Notes: generated by a model not told the origin, from the sequence alone. Shown: positions 9,077-18,409, numbered from the stretch's first letter. The stretch is 64,000 nucleotides of DNA from Emcibacter sp. (GCA_021647465.1 JAKIUQ010000005.1:62001-126000), one strand, 5' to 3'. A program made the numbers and translations.

Positions 9077-9105
9077 TTGACCTTTCCTGCAGAGAAGAAT
9101 AGACA
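9077..9105 (+). promoter_or_regulatory. Candidate gcrA promoter
   Basis: TTGACC (9077-9082) and TAGACA (9100-9105) are separated by 17 bp and lie about 60 bp upstream of the gcrA start. This is a reasonable housekeeping-type match read by eye. I found no clear CtrA box (TTAA-N7-TTAA) here. Confidence 0.35.
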
Positions 9106-9165
9106 ACGGTCTTCCTAATGCGCTAATATCGCAGAAAATACAGGACTGATAAAGGATTTCTAACT

Positions 9166-9609
9166 ATGGCATGGACAGACGAACGTGTAGAAAAACTGCG
9201 GGAACTTTGGGATAAAGGCCTCAGTGCCAGCCAGATTGCCACGGCTCTGGCCGAGGGGGTCACGCGTAATGCAGTGATTGGTAAGGCACATAGAATGAAT
9301 CTTGCCTCACGTCCGTCGCCGGTTAAATCCGATCCCAAAAAGAAAGCGGCCAAACCCGCTGAGAAAAAAGTCATTCCGGCAAAGGCCAAAACCCCAACCG
9401 GAAAGATATCGCTTTTGGAACTCACGGAAAGAATGTGCAAATGGCCTATTGGTCATCCCGGTGAGGCTGATTTTCATTTTTGTGGCAAGCCCTCTGCGAA
9501 AACATTCCCCTATTGCCCGGAACATTGCGCGCAGGCCTATCAAGTGCAGCAGCCCCGCCGCGATCGCCGCACCAACAGGGGCCGTATTTCAGCAACTCCC
9601 GTCAGGTAA
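9166..9609 (+). CDS. gcrA: GcrA cell cycle regulator
   Basis: GcrA is an alphaproteobacterial transcription factor that binds sigma70 RNA polymerase and CcrM-methylated GANTC promoters to drive S-phase genes. The N-terminal HTH is diagnostic (MAWTDERVEKLRELWDKG, then SASQIATALAEGVTRNAVIGK). A Lys/Ala/Pro-rich linker follows (residues 55-80), then the C-terminal module with MCKWPIGHPG and FCGKPSAKTFPYCPEHC, which carries conserved cysteines. The ribosome site is AAGGA, nine bases before ATG. A short inverted repeat overlaps the stop (9602-9617), but with no T-run. Confidence 0.96.
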   Translation: MAWTDERVEKLRELWDKGLSASQIATALAEGVTRNAVIGKAHRMNLASRPSPVKSDPKKKAAKPAEKKVIPAKAKTPTGKISLLELTERMCKWPIGHPGEADFHFCGKPSAKTFPYCPEHCAQAYQVQQPRRDRRTNRGRISATPVR

Positions 9610-9629
9610 AAACCTGATAATACAGGGGA

Positions 9630-10208
9630 TTAACGAGATATTTCCCAGACGGAGACAATCTCGCAGGCAATATCGAATGGCAGGGCATTGATGCCCATGG
9701 CTGCCCGCGCCGCCAGCCCGCTTTCGCCAAACACATCTCTGAAAAGTTCAGACGCACCGTTAATCACTTTTGGCGAATCTGTGAAATCATCGGTGCATTT
9801 TACATATCCATTAATTTGCACGCATTGTACCACCCGGTCTAAATCACCGCCGCAGGCCGCTTTAAGTTGGGCCAGAATGTTAAAACCCGTGGTGCGGGCG
9901 GCATGATATCCCTGCTGAATGGACAGATCATGGCCCAGTCTGCCAAACGCCGGATGTTCAGGAGAATCGATCGGCCCCTGACCTGCTATATAAGCAAGAT
10001 TACCAACAATGCGGTAAGGGGCGTAGACGGCGACAGCTTTTGTTGCCTGTGGTAAAATGATACCCAGTTCTTTTAAACGCCGATCAATTCTCCCTGCGGC
10101 GTTTTTCTGGAAATTGCCATTATTGGCATTAACCGATGTTGCAAAGCTCATAGATGATGCCAAAAGACCGCCGATACCGATTGTGCTGATAAAACGTCTT
10201 CTTTTCAT
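9630..10208 (-). CDS. Exported RidA/YjgF-family protein
   Basis: This 192-residue protein has a RidA/YER057c/UK114-type domain (roughly residues 55-190), with GYHAARTTGFNILAQLKAA and the C-terminal RAAMGINALPFDIACEIVS. Canonical RidA is a cytosolic 2-aminoacrylate deaminase of about 130 residues. This one carries an N-terminal signal with a Tat-like twin arginine (KRRRFISTIGIGGLLASS) and a likely cleavage after SVNA, so it should be periplasmic. Its substrate is unknown. It is convergent with gcrA and divergent from the amidohydrolase pair. Confidence 0.88.
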   Translation of the reverse strand: MKRRRFISTIGIGGLLASSMSFATSVNANNGNFQKNAAGRIDRRLKELGIILPQATKAVAVYAPYRIVGNLAYIAGQGPIDSPEHPAFGRLGHDLSIQQGYHAARTTGFNILAQLKAACGGDLDRVVQCVQINGYVKCTDDFTDSPKVINGASELFRDVFGESGLAARAAMGINALPFDIACEIVSVWEISR

Positions 10209-10317
10209 GTGTTTTCCTCAATATTATTGTTGGTTAAAGCCTTAAGGATAGTTTATGATTTTACATCTGAAAAGAATAATCGAATTGCTAAAGTTAATTT
10301 CAATTACGGGATGAAGT

Positions 10318-11757
10318 ATGAGTATGAATATTTTACGGCAAGGAATCGTTGCACTGACTGGCGTATCTGTTGCAGCTGTATTGGCAATAGGGGCTTCTCA
10401 TGCCCAAGGTGAAACAGATAAACCGGATAAGGACCGTTTGCCTTTGGTGGTTATTAATAAAAATCCCTACCCAAGCACCTATGAGCCTTTCCCGTCGGTT
10501 ACGACTATGATCGAGAATGCCACTATTCTTACGGGAACAGGAGATCAGCTTGAAAATGCATCAATTCTGATGGCCAAAGGTAAAATCGTTGCGGTTGGGA
10601 CTGATTTGCAAGTTCCTTACGGCACAAAAATCATTGATGGAACAGGCAAATGGGTGACGCCGGGGATTATTGATGTCCATTCGCATCTTGGTGTTTATGC
10701 ATCGCCCGGTCATAGGTCCATGTCAGATGGCAATGAAATGACCAGCCCTGTTACGGCGGATGTATGGGCCGAACATTCCATTTGGCCGCAAGATCCCGGA
10801 TTTTCACGGGCCATAGCAGGCGGCGTTACCACTTTGCAGATTTTACCCGGTTCTGCCAACCTGATTGGCGGGCGGGCTGTAACGGTCAAAAATATTCCGA
10901 GCCGCACCGCAGAAGGCATGAAATTCCCTGATGCGCCATATGGCCTTAAAATGGCCTGTGGTGAAAATCCAAAAAGGGTTTACGGTAAAAAAGGCGGCCC
11001 TGCGACCCGTATGGCCAATATGGCAGGCTATCGCAAAGCATGGATCAAGGCAAAAGAATATAAAGCCAAATGGGAGGCCTATAATCGCGGTTATAAGGCT
11101 GGAAAAGATGTCAAGGCACCTGCGCAGGATTTGGAACTTGATACGCTTATGGGGGTGTTGGACGGTGAAATTCTTATTCATAATCATTGTTACCGCGCAG
11201 ATGAAATGGTGTCTATGATCAATATGGCCCATGAATTTAACTATCGCATTTCCACATTCCATCATGCGGTGGAAAGTTATAAAGTTGCGGATATTCTGGC
11301 CAAAGAGAAAATTTGTTCCGCCATGTGGTCAGATTGGTGGGGCTTCAAATTGGAAGCCTTTGACGGGATAGATGAAAATATCCCCATGGTTGCCAATGCA
11401 AAGGCCTGCGCTATTGTTCATTCCGATAGTGCAGATGGTATTCAACGTTTAAATCAGGAAGCCGCCAAGGCATGGTCAGACGGCAAAAAAGCCGGCATAA
11501 ATTTTACCAAGGCCGAGGCCTTCACCTGGCTGACGTTAAATGCGGCAAAAGCATTGGGTATCGACCATGAAACAGGATCGCTTGAAAAGGGTAAAATGGC
11601 CGATGTGGTCATCTGGTCCGGCGACCCTTTCAGCGTTTACAGCTTATCTGAAAAGGTCTTTATCGATGGGGCGCTTATGTATGACCGGAGTGATCCTGCG
11701 ACGGATTGGCAGAGTGATTTTGAACTGGGACAAAATGAAAAAGGAGCACATCAATGA
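10318..11757 (+). CDS. Exported metal-dependent amidohydrolase
   Basis: This 479-residue amidohydrolase-superfamily enzyme is related to imidazolonepropionase-like periplasmic hydrolases. A signal peptide ends near ASHAQG. The metal site looks complete: HSH in IIDVHSHLGV, His in HNHCYRADEM, His in STFHHAVESYK and Asp in CAIVHSDSADG. The C-terminal LEKGKMADVVIWSGDP is typical of the family. The substrate cannot be told from sequence; peptides, hydantoin-like rings or lactams are all possible. The start is ATG at 10318 after GGGATGA. The stop overlaps the next gene as ATGA, so the two are coupled. Confidence 0.92.
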   Translation: MSMNILRQGIVALTGVSVAAVLAIGASHAQGETDKPDKDRLPLVVINKNPYPSTYEPFPSVTTMIENATILTGTGDQLENASILMAKGKIVAVGTDLQVPYGTKIIDGTGKWVTPGIIDVHSHLGVYASPGHRSMSDGNEMTSPVTADVWAEHSIWPQDPGFSRAIAGGVTTLQILPGSANLIGGRAVTVKNIPSRTAEGMKFPDAPYGLKMACGENPKRVYGKKGGPATRMANMAGYRKAWIKAKEYKAKWEAYNRGYKAGKDVKAPAQDLELDTLMGVLDGEILIHNHCYRADEMVSMINMAHEFNYRISTFHHAVESYKVADILAKEKICSAMWSDWWGFKLEAFDGIDENIPMVANAKACAIVHSDSADGIQRLNQEAAKAWSDGKKAGINFTKAEAFTWLTLNAAKALGIDHETGSLEKGKMADVVIWSGDPFSVYSLSEKVFIDGALMYDRSDPATDWQSDFELGQNEKGAHQ

Positions 11758-13025
11758 GAATGTCATTATTAAGAATTATTGTTGCGGCTTCTGTTGCGAT
11801 GTCATATACCGCACATATGTCTCATGCCGAAACACTGGCCATAAAAGGCGGCACCCTTCACACCATGAGCAAAAAGGGCGTCTTGAATAATGCGACTATT
11901 TTGATTAAAGACGGAAGAATTACGGCGGTAGGTCAGAATATCACTATTCCTGCCAATGCTGAAATTATCAATGCCGTGGGAAAGATTATCATTCCCGGTG
12001 CCATGCATAGCGGCAGCAGGCTTGCCCTGTCAGAAATATCAATGACCGAAGATTCCAATGAGCATAGCGCAAAAAAATCACCTTTCTCGGCAGCCTTTGA
12101 CGTGCAATATGGTTTGAGATCAAATTCTGTCGTCGTGACAGATAACCGTCGGCAGGGCTTGACCCACGCCATCACCCAACCTTCAGGATCAGACGGTATT
12201 TTCTATGGTTCGTCTGCGTTGATTTCTTTGACAGGCGATGCGGGTATGAGGCTTGGTAAGGGGCCCATGATTGCAAATCCGGCTAACGGCGGGAATCGTA
12301 ATGTATCATGGGCAAAAATCAGACTTATTTTTGATCAGGTGAAATTTTATGATCAAAATCGTAACCGCATAAAACGCGGGGAATGGTTCAACGATTTTTT
12401 GCTTTCCGGTTATAATATGGATGCCCTGGTTGCGGTTTTAAAAGGCCGGCAAAAATTGGTTCTGATGGTCAATAGCGAAGATGACCTGCGTCAGGCCATC
12501 GCCCTGAAAAGGGATTATAAACTTGATGTCATCTTAAGCGGTGCCACAGAAGCATGGAAAGTTGCCCGTGAATTGGCGGCGGCGAAAATTCCGGTTATCA
12601 TTAACCCCCTGGAAGATCTGCCGGGGAGTTTTGGTAAATTGGCAGCTACTTTGCGTAATGCGGCCCTATTGGATGCGGCGGGCGTTATATTTGCCATATC
12701 ACCTGGGGGAATGGCGGCAAATCATAATGCCTTTCATATATATCAAATGGCTGGCCTTGCGGTGGCCCATGGCCTTAGCTGGGAACGTGCGTTGGAAGCC
12801 ATTACCATAAGGCCGGCAGAAATTTTTGGCTTTGATAAATCATTGGGATCAGTTGAAAAGGGCAAACTTGCCAATCTGGTTGTCTGGGATGGTGATCCGC
12901 TAGAGGTCACGTCAAATACATCATATGTGATTGTCGGCGGGGTAAATCATCCTCTGATATCACGCCGTACCCTGCTCCGGGATCGTTATTTGGACTTAAC
13001 GAAAAAGCCTTTGGCCTTTCAGTAA
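11754..13025 (+). CDS. Amidohydrolase-like protein lacking metal ligands
   Basis: This 423-residue exported paralogue of the preceding gene has a signal peptide ending near SHAET. The fold-defining edges are kept (VLNNATILIKDGRITAVGQN and SVEKGKLANLVVWDGDP), but aligned metal positions are lost. The HSH of the partner becomes PGAMHSGSR, the HNHCYRADEM region becomes MVNSEDDL, the FHHAVESYK histidine becomes a serine in LSGATEAWK, and the HSDSADG aspartate region becomes ISPGGMAANHN. It is therefore probably not a metal hydrolase and may be a structural or regulatory partner of the upstream enzyme, with which it is translationally coupled (ATGA). This is inference from eye alignment. Confidence 0.88.
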   Translation: MRMSLLRIIVAASVAMSYTAHMSHAETLAIKGGTLHTMSKKGVLNNATILIKDGRITAVGQNITIPANAEIINAVGKIIIPGAMHSGSRLALSEISMTEDSNEHSAKKSPFSAAFDVQYGLRSNSVVVTDNRRQGLTHAITQPSGSDGIFYGSSALISLTGDAGMRLGKGPMIANPANGGNRNVSWAKIRLIFDQVKFYDQNRNRIKRGEWFNDFLLSGYNMDALVAVLKGRQKLVLMVNSEDDLRQAIALKRDYKLDVILSGATEAWKVARELAAAKIPVIINPLEDLPGSFGKLAATLRNAALLDAAGVIFAISPGGMAANHNAFHIYQMAGLAVAHGLSWERALEAITIRPAEIFGFDKSLGSVEKGKLANLVVWDGDPLEVTSNTSYVIVGGVNHPLISRRTLLRDRYLDLTKKPLAFQ

Positions 13026-13054
13026 GATTATTTAAAATTAATGAGTCCTGACCT

Positions 13055-14644
13055 ATGAGTATTTTACAAACCGAAGTCGACAGGCGGCGGACATTTGCCA
13101 TCATTGCCCATCCCGATGCGGGCAAAACCACACTGACGGAAAAACTGCTGTTGTTTGGCGGCGCCATTCAGATGGCGGGTGAGGTAAAAGCCCGCGGCGC
13201 CCGCCGGCGGGCGCGGTCCGACTGGATGAAGGTCGAGCAGGAGCGCGGCATCTCTGTGGCGTCTTCCGTCATGTCCTTTGAATATGAAGGCCGGATGTTT
13301 AATCTGCTTGATACGCCGGGCCATGAGGATTTTTCCGAGGATACCTACCGGGTTTTGACCGCCGTAGACAGCGCGGTTATGGTGCTGGACGGCGCCAAGG
13401 GTATTGAGGGTCAGACCCGCAAATTATTTGAAGTCTGCCGCCTGCGGGATATGCCGGTGACGACCTTTATCAATAAAATGGATCGGGAGGCTCTGGATCC
13501 TTTCGCCCTTTTGGATGTGATCGAGCAGGAGCTGGCCCTTGATGTCACGCCGGCCACATGGCCGATCGGTATGGGGCGGGATTTCAAAGGCTGTTATGAT
13601 CTGATAAATGACCGTTTGATGCTCATTGAAAAAAGTAAAAATGACCGTCCGGATCCGGGCATTATCTGTAAGGGTATCACTGATCCACAACTGGATGATC
13701 TTTTGCCGGCGGATCAACTGGCCAAACTGCGCGAGGATGTGGCCATGGTGCGCGAGCTTTGCCCCGCCTTTGATCGCGAAGCCTATCTGGATGGGACGAT
13801 GACATTGGTTTATTTTGGCAGCGCCATTAATAATTTTGGCGTACGGGAATTGCTGGATGGTATTGGGGACCGCGCGCCAATTCCGGGGACTTTCAAGACA
13901 ACAACGCGCAGCGTCGATCCCCATGAAACCAAGGTGAGCGGCTTTGTCTTTAAAATTCAGGCCAATATGGATCCCAAACATCGGGACCGTATCGCTTTTT
14001 TCCGGCTGGTCTCGGGAAAATTCAAGCGCGGCATGAAATTAAAGCAGGTTCGGGATGGCAAGATGGTCAATCTGCATAATCCGGTGATGTTTTTGGCGCA
14101 GGACAGGGAACTGGCCGAGATTGCCTGGCCGGGCGATATTTTTGGCATTCCCAATCACGGCAACTTACGCATTGGCGACAGCCTCAGCGAAGGCGAAGAA
14201 TTACGTTTTACCGGCATTCCTAATTTTGCGCCGGAATATATCCAGACCGTTCGTCCCGAAGACCCCATGAAAGCCAAACATCTGGGCCGCGCTTTGCAAC
14301 AGTTGGCCGAAGAGGGGGCCGCCCGTGTTTTCAAGCCGACCATCGGGTCTGAATGGTATGTCGGCGTGGTGGGTATGCTGCAGTTTGAGGTTATGGGGGA
14401 CCGGATTCGTACGGAATATGACGTGCCCTGCCGGTTTGAAAGCACATCGCTTCATACGGCGGTCTGGGTTGAATGTGATGACCGATTTAAATTAAAAGCT
14501 TTCATTGATGCAAATAAAGCAAATATGGCGGAAGATCATAGTGGCTCGCCCGTTTTCCTCGCCCGAAATTCCTGGCGGCTGGATAAGGCCAAAGATGATA
14601 ATCCTGATATTCGCTTCCTGAAAACCAAAGAACAATTGGTTTAG
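13055..14644 (+). CDS. prfC: Peptide chain release factor 3
   Basis: RF3 is a translational GTPase that removes RF1/RF2 from the ribosome after termination. GTPase motifs are clear: G1 AHPDAGKTT, switch region EQERGISVASS, G3 DTPGHEDF and G4 NKMD. The RF3-specific insert and C-terminal domain follow, including GVVGMLQFEVMGDRI. The length of 529 residues is standard. It stands alone 29 bp after the amidohydrolase pair. An 18-bp palindrome at 13197-13214 lies in Arg/Ala codons and looks incidental. Confidence 0.97.
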   Translation: MSILQTEVDRRRTFAIIAHPDAGKTTLTEKLLLFGGAIQMAGEVKARGARRRARSDWMKVEQERGISVASSVMSFEYEGRMFNLLDTPGHEDFSEDTYRVLTAVDSAVMVLDGAKGIEGQTRKLFEVCRLRDMPVTTFINKMDREALDPFALLDVIEQELALDVTPATWPIGMGRDFKGCYDLINDRLMLIEKSKNDRPDPGIICKGITDPQLDDLLPADQLAKLREDVAMVRELCPAFDREAYLDGTMTLVYFGSAINNFGVRELLDGIGDRAPIPGTFKTTTRSVDPHETKVSGFVFKIQANMDPKHRDRIAFFRLVSGKFKRGMKLKQVRDGKMVNLHNPVMFLAQDRELAEIAWPGDIFGIPNHGNLRIGDSLSEGEELRFTGIPNFAPEYIQTVRPEDPMKAKHLGRALQQLAEEGAARVFKPTIGSEWYVGVVGMLQFEVMGDRIRTEYDVPCRFESTSLHTAVWVECDDRFKLKAFIDANKANMAEDHSGSPVFLARNSWRLDKAKDDNPDIRFLKTKEQLV

Positions 14645-14744
14645 GCTAAGAATCTTTTAATATTGTTATTAATTGGCCTGCCGGTATTTTTTGTATATTC
14701 TGATTTACATAGGGCGGGGGATAATAATAAGAGAGGATATTAAA

Positions 14745-15512
14745 ATGAATATCGGTCAAAAAAAGACCTTTCTGGGGGCGCAGATCATTTGGCTTTTGGC
14801 TCTTCTGTTGATTTTGGTAGTCATGGCAGGGGGGCCGGGCGTGCATCTTGGGCTTTGGGCACCAATTGATGGATTTGTCCTTTCTCTGAAAAGCGGGTTC
14901 ATGGGCGGCATTGCGCTGGCGGGACTTTCCCTGACTGTTATTGTCATTATGGCTGTGAAAAGGACTTGCAATGGTTTGGGCAAGGCCATATTGGCCTTGT
15001 GTATTGGATTGCTTCTTGCGGCACCTGTTGCCTATTTACGTCTGTCAGGGGGCGGCGGCGTACCGGCAATCCATGATATTACCACTGATCCGGTTAATCC
15101 GCCCAAATTCATGGCCCTTGTGGGAAAACGCGGGGAAGGGGCCAACAGTCTTGAGTATGACTCGGAAAAACTGATCCCCTTACAGAAGGAGTTCTACCCC
15201 AATATTGGCCCAATAATGACATCGGCAACCCCGCAAGAGGCCTTTATTCAGGCGATGGATGTGGCTGCTGGCCTTGGGTGGGTTATCTTGGGGCCAGACT
15301 CTTCGGAAATAGAGTTTGGGGCAGGTCGCTTCGAGGCCACAGACTATTCATTCTGGTTTAAATTCGCGGATGATATTGTCGTCGTCGTAACAGCAACAGA
15401 GACAGGCAGTCAAATAGATTTACGCAGTGTCTCGCGCGTTGGCGTTAGCGATCTTGGGGTCAATGCCAAAAGGATTAAAAGATTTCAGGAAAGCTTTGCC
15501 GCCTTGCCCTAA
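14745..15512 (+). CDS. DUF1499 membrane protein
   Basis: This is a 255-residue protein of unknown function. Three hydrophobic segments (residues about 10-27, 45-70 and 80-98) are followed by a C-terminal DUF1499 domain, recognisable from PPKFMALVGKRG, FYPNIGPIMTSATPQEAF and the closing SVSRVGVSDLGVNAKRIKRF. The domain probably faces the periplasm. I chose ATG at 14745 because GAGAGG lies about eight bases upstream; the frame is open further upstream without a good start. It converges on the minus-strand gene ending at 15519. Confidence 0.88.
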   Translation: MNIGQKKTFLGAQIIWLLALLLILVVMAGGPGVHLGLWAPIDGFVLSLKSGFMGGIALAGLSLTVIVIMAVKRTCNGLGKAILALCIGLLLAAPVAYLRLSGGGGVPAIHDITTDPVNPPKFMALVGKRGEGANSLEYDSEKLIPLQKEFYPNIGPIMTSATPQEAFIQAMDVAAGLGWVILGPDSSEIEFGAGRFEATDYSFWFKFADDIVVVVTATETGSQIDLRSVSRVGVSDLGVNAKRIKRFQESFAALP

Positions 15513-15518
15513 AGGGGC

Positions 15519-16721
15519 TCAGACCTTTGAGGCTACCGGTTTGGACTTTAAGATAGAAGGGGCATTCAGAATAATCGCCAAATTCCAGATAACCAGCCCG
15601 AATATCAGAAATTCCGGAATATATTTCGCCAGCCCAAGCAATGCAAAAACCGCAAAGAGAAATGCGAAAGCATCTCTTTTCAGAAAGTAATTACAGAAAT
15701 TAAAAATTCTTAACAGATGGGGTTTATTTGCGAAACGTTGCCGGATCGTGATGGATAGAATATCAAATCGCCCGCCGCCGGGCCCGAAATAAAGCAGGGA
15801 GGTCATTGATATTATCCCCATGAGGGCCAAAATAATTACATATATGCCCAATATTAAATATTCATCCCCATAGGTATTCCAAAGGGCATAACTCATGCCG
15901 CCCATAAATAAAATATTGGTAATCATATCTATCGTAGTATCAATTTTAGCCCCATTAAGGCTCGAGAGAAATTTGGCGCGGGCGATCTCGCCGTCTATGC
16001 CGTCCGCAACAGAAGCCGCGTGAAATAAAAGGCAGCCCCAAAGAATGCCCTGTTCTCCCCCCGTCACCAAAATATAAATCATTAAGATGGCAAGCAGGGC
16101 GGTAAACCCGGTAAAATAGATCGGATGAATGGGGTATTCTGCAAAGAATTTACTGAATAATGTGGATATTGGCCTGTTTAGAGTTCGTGAAATATACCCG
16201 TCCGACGGCTTGCTCAGCCATTTAAAAAGTCTTGAGCGGGCCTCGCGCAGGTTATGCTGTTGAATGGCTAATATATTAAAAGGCTTAACGGCAAATATTT
16301 CAATCTTCGCGTAGCTAGTTTCAGCTTGTTGGGTGAAACTGTCTTTTGAGAAAATATTCTTCTCGCCTGTTGGGCTTTTCATTATTCTGGCTTCAGAGGC
16401 AAGGAAATCATTTAATAGGGCCGTGTGGACGAGAAAGCCATCTTGCAAATAAATGGCTTTTTCACCCATATCCACCTTTGCATGTTCCGCCAGACTTAAA
16501 TATTCTACGTTGGCTGAATTTTCATTGGCATATTCAATATAGGGTGGCTTTTCTTGCCCCTCGGATACAAGGATTATGATTTTGGTTATTTTGCTGGCTA
16601 TGCAGGTTTTGATAAGGCGATTACGGACGCTAATTGTTGATATAATATGGTCTCCGTTTGTATCAGCTTTGATCACAGCGACCGTTGGCTTAAATTTGCC
16701 AGTCATTCTTTTTTTATCCAT
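15519..16721 (-). CDS. CDP-alcohol phosphotransferase with NTase-like N-domain
   Basis: This protein of about 400 residues has two parts. Residues about 190-395 form an integral-membrane CDP-alcohol phosphatidyltransferase domain with the complete catalytic motif (DGIDGEIAR, eight residues, then GAKIDTTID). The preceding SDGYISRTLNRPIS stretch resembles the junction in archaeal/thermophile IPCT-DIPPS fusions. Residues 1-150 look like a nucleotidyltransferase fold (LIKTCIASKITKIIILVSEG, then IYLQDGFLVH) but lack the usual Gly-rich nucleotide loop, so this half is probably inactive or regulatory. ATG at 16721 follows the flippase stop by four bases, so translation is coupled. The product could be an unusual phospholipid or phosphodiester headgroup; this is inference. 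Confidence 0.88.
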   Translation of the reverse strand: MDKKRMTGKFKPTVAVIKADTNGDHIISTISVRNRLIKTCIASKITKIIILVSEGQEKPPYIEYANENSANVEYLSLAEHAKVDMGEKAIYLQDGFLVHTALLNDFLASEARIMKSPTGEKNIFSKDSFTQQAETSYAKIEIFAVKPFNILAIQQHNLREARSRLFKWLSKPSDGYISRTLNRPISTLFSKFFAEYPIHPIYFTGFTALLAILMIYILVTGGEQGILWGCLLFHAASVADGIDGEIARAKFLSSLNGAKIDTTIDMITNILFMGGMSYALWNTYGDEYLILGIYVIILALMGIISMTSLLYFGPGGGRFDILSITIRQRFANKPHLLRIFNFCNYFLKRDAFAFLFAVFALLGLAKYIPEFLIFGLVIWNLAIILNAPSILKSKPVASKV

Positions 16722-16725
16722 CAAA

Positions 16726-18222
16726 TTATAATCGTTTAAATCGCAATTTTTTCATAAGAATAAACCTTTCTTCTTCTTGTGCAATGATAAAAAAGATTAA
16801 AAAATACATGAAAATTCCACCAATAATTCCCAAAACGAGTCCTGCCGCAGAATATAATTCTATGAATGACGAAAGGAAAAACAGATACCCATAAAGGACA
16901 GCGGCCATAAAGACAGGCTTGAAAATTGTCCGATTTAAAGGGATTGCACCAAAGAAGTATTTTGCCAGTGATAGCCGAATGATTTCTGTAAAACTGTAGG
17001 AAGCAACCAGACTGATGGCCGCCCCCAAAATGCCAAATTTTAAAGAAAGAAAGTAACATAAGCTCGCGTGGAACAATAATATTACAAGGGATAATATAAG
17101 GTTTACATTTGGTTTTTTATAAATGAATAAAAGCTCGCTAAGTCCAAAACTGCCCTGAATCATAACCGCGCCGATGAGAAATAAAAGCGTCAGGCTGGCA
17201 TTGCCGCCGGCGATATTAAATAGCCCGAGCAAACCCGCACCGTAAAAAATAAGCAGCGTGAAGATCAGGGCCTGAATTGAAAATATCCAATAGCTTACCC
17301 GGGAAAGTTCTTCGTTAACATTTCCCAGTTTTGACTGTTTCAGGGTCTGGGAAATAACGGGCTCCAATATGGGATCGAAACTTTGGCGGATTTTCTTTAT
17401 GATTGTCATGATTTGAAGCGCAATGCCATATACCCCGAGCGCACTTGGCGAGACGATGGCGGCCAGAAGATAAATATCAATGCGCAGAATGATGACCCCG
17501 ATGAGGTCATAAGCCGCCGTAGGGGCCGAAAAAGAAGCCATTGATTTTATTTTGACCCAGGATAGTCGGCCCCAGTTGTAAGTCGCCGTATCATAGGTTT
17601 TGCCAAACGCATAAATGGCATAAATGAAAATGCTGATATTCATCATCCAATAGGCGATGAAGAGACCTGATTCCACCATATGAAGAGCATAAAGACCGGC
17701 GGAAAACCCTAACAGAACATAAGGCTCTATTATGCTTTTTGCCGTTACTTCATAACGCATTTTGCGGGCGGCCCGCGTGGCGGTTAATAAAATTTCTGTA
17801 AGGGCATAAACAAATGCTGTGGGCAATATGATGAATATGCCTTTGGCCATGCCATCTGGAAAAAACGAGTATAGAAAATCGTGCCAGATGTAGATGGGAA
17901 TTAAGAGGATGGCGGCGATAACAATACAAAGAACCATTGCCGTCATGATACTATTGAACAGGCCGCTCATATCGCCGTTATCTATATCATCATAGAGAAA
18001 ATGGAATATGGATCTTTTAAAACCAAACAGAATTATTGCGGTCAGGGTTTCAACAATGGTTACGGCTAAAAGATATTTTCCGAATATTTCAGTGCCATAT
18101 AACAGTGCAACAACCAATAAAAAAGGCAGCCGCGCGCCGAGCCGAATGACAAAACCAAACAGATTGGCGCCCGCGCCGCTCAGAAGGTCCTTTTGGTTAT
18201 TTGCAGGGTTGTTTTTGTTCAT
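16726..18222 (-). CDS. Oligosaccharide/lipid flippase (MATE/MurJ-like)
   Basis: This membrane protein of about 498 residues has 12-14 hydrophobic segments and resembles the Wzx/polysaccharide-biosynthesis flippase group. Markers are the N-terminal LSGAGANLFGFVIRLGARLP, PTAFVYALTEILLTATRA and IDIYLLAAIVSPSALGVYGI. It would move a lipid-linked or amphipathic substrate across the inner membrane. ATG at 18222 is my choice; TTG at 18273 would add 17 residues. It is the first gene of a two-gene minus-strand unit with the CDP-alcohol phosphotransferase, so the two may make and export the same lipid product. No glycosyltransferase genes are nearby. Confidence 0.86.
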   Translation of the reverse strand: MNKNNPANNQKDLLSGAGANLFGFVIRLGARLPFLLVVALLYGTEIFGKYLLAVTIVETLTAIILFGFKRSIFHFLYDDIDNGDMSGLFNSIMTAMVLCIVIAAILLIPIYIWHDFLYSFFPDGMAKGIFIILPTAFVYALTEILLTATRAARKMRYEVTAKSIIEPYVLLGFSAGLYALHMVESGLFIAYWMMNISIFIYAIYAFGKTYDTATYNWGRLSWVKIKSMASFSAPTAAYDLIGVIILRIDIYLLAAIVSPSALGVYGIALQIMTIIKKIRQSFDPILEPVISQTLKQSKLGNVNEELSRVSYWIFSIQALIFTLLIFYGAGLLGLFNIAGGNASLTLLFLIGAVMIQGSFGLSELLFIYKKPNVNLILSLVILLFHASLCYFLSLKFGILGAAISLVASYSFTEIIRLSLAKYFFGAIPLNRTIFKPVFMAAVLYGYLFFLSSFIELYSAAGLVLGIIGGIFMYFLIFFIIAQEEERFILMKKLRFKRL

Positions 18223-18409
18223 AATAACATTCGGGGAATTTTTTATAGATGTATCAGGGGGGCAATCTGCCAAATTTTGTCCATGTTATATTCTATTATT
18301 TTGAAACAGTAAGTTAAATTTTCACCTTAGACTTATTATCTGTTTCTTGTTATAGTTTTTTCTAGCCTGACTGGCAATTTACATCATGATCAAAATCAAG
18401 GATAAAATA

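Noticed and set aside
9602..9617. TCAGGT/ACCTGA hairpin at the gcrA stop
   Set aside because: No T-run on either strand, so it is not supported as a terminator.
13197..13214. 18-bp perfect GC-rich palindrome
   Set aside because: It lies in conserved Ala/Arg codons of prfC and is most simply explained by GC-rich codon choice.
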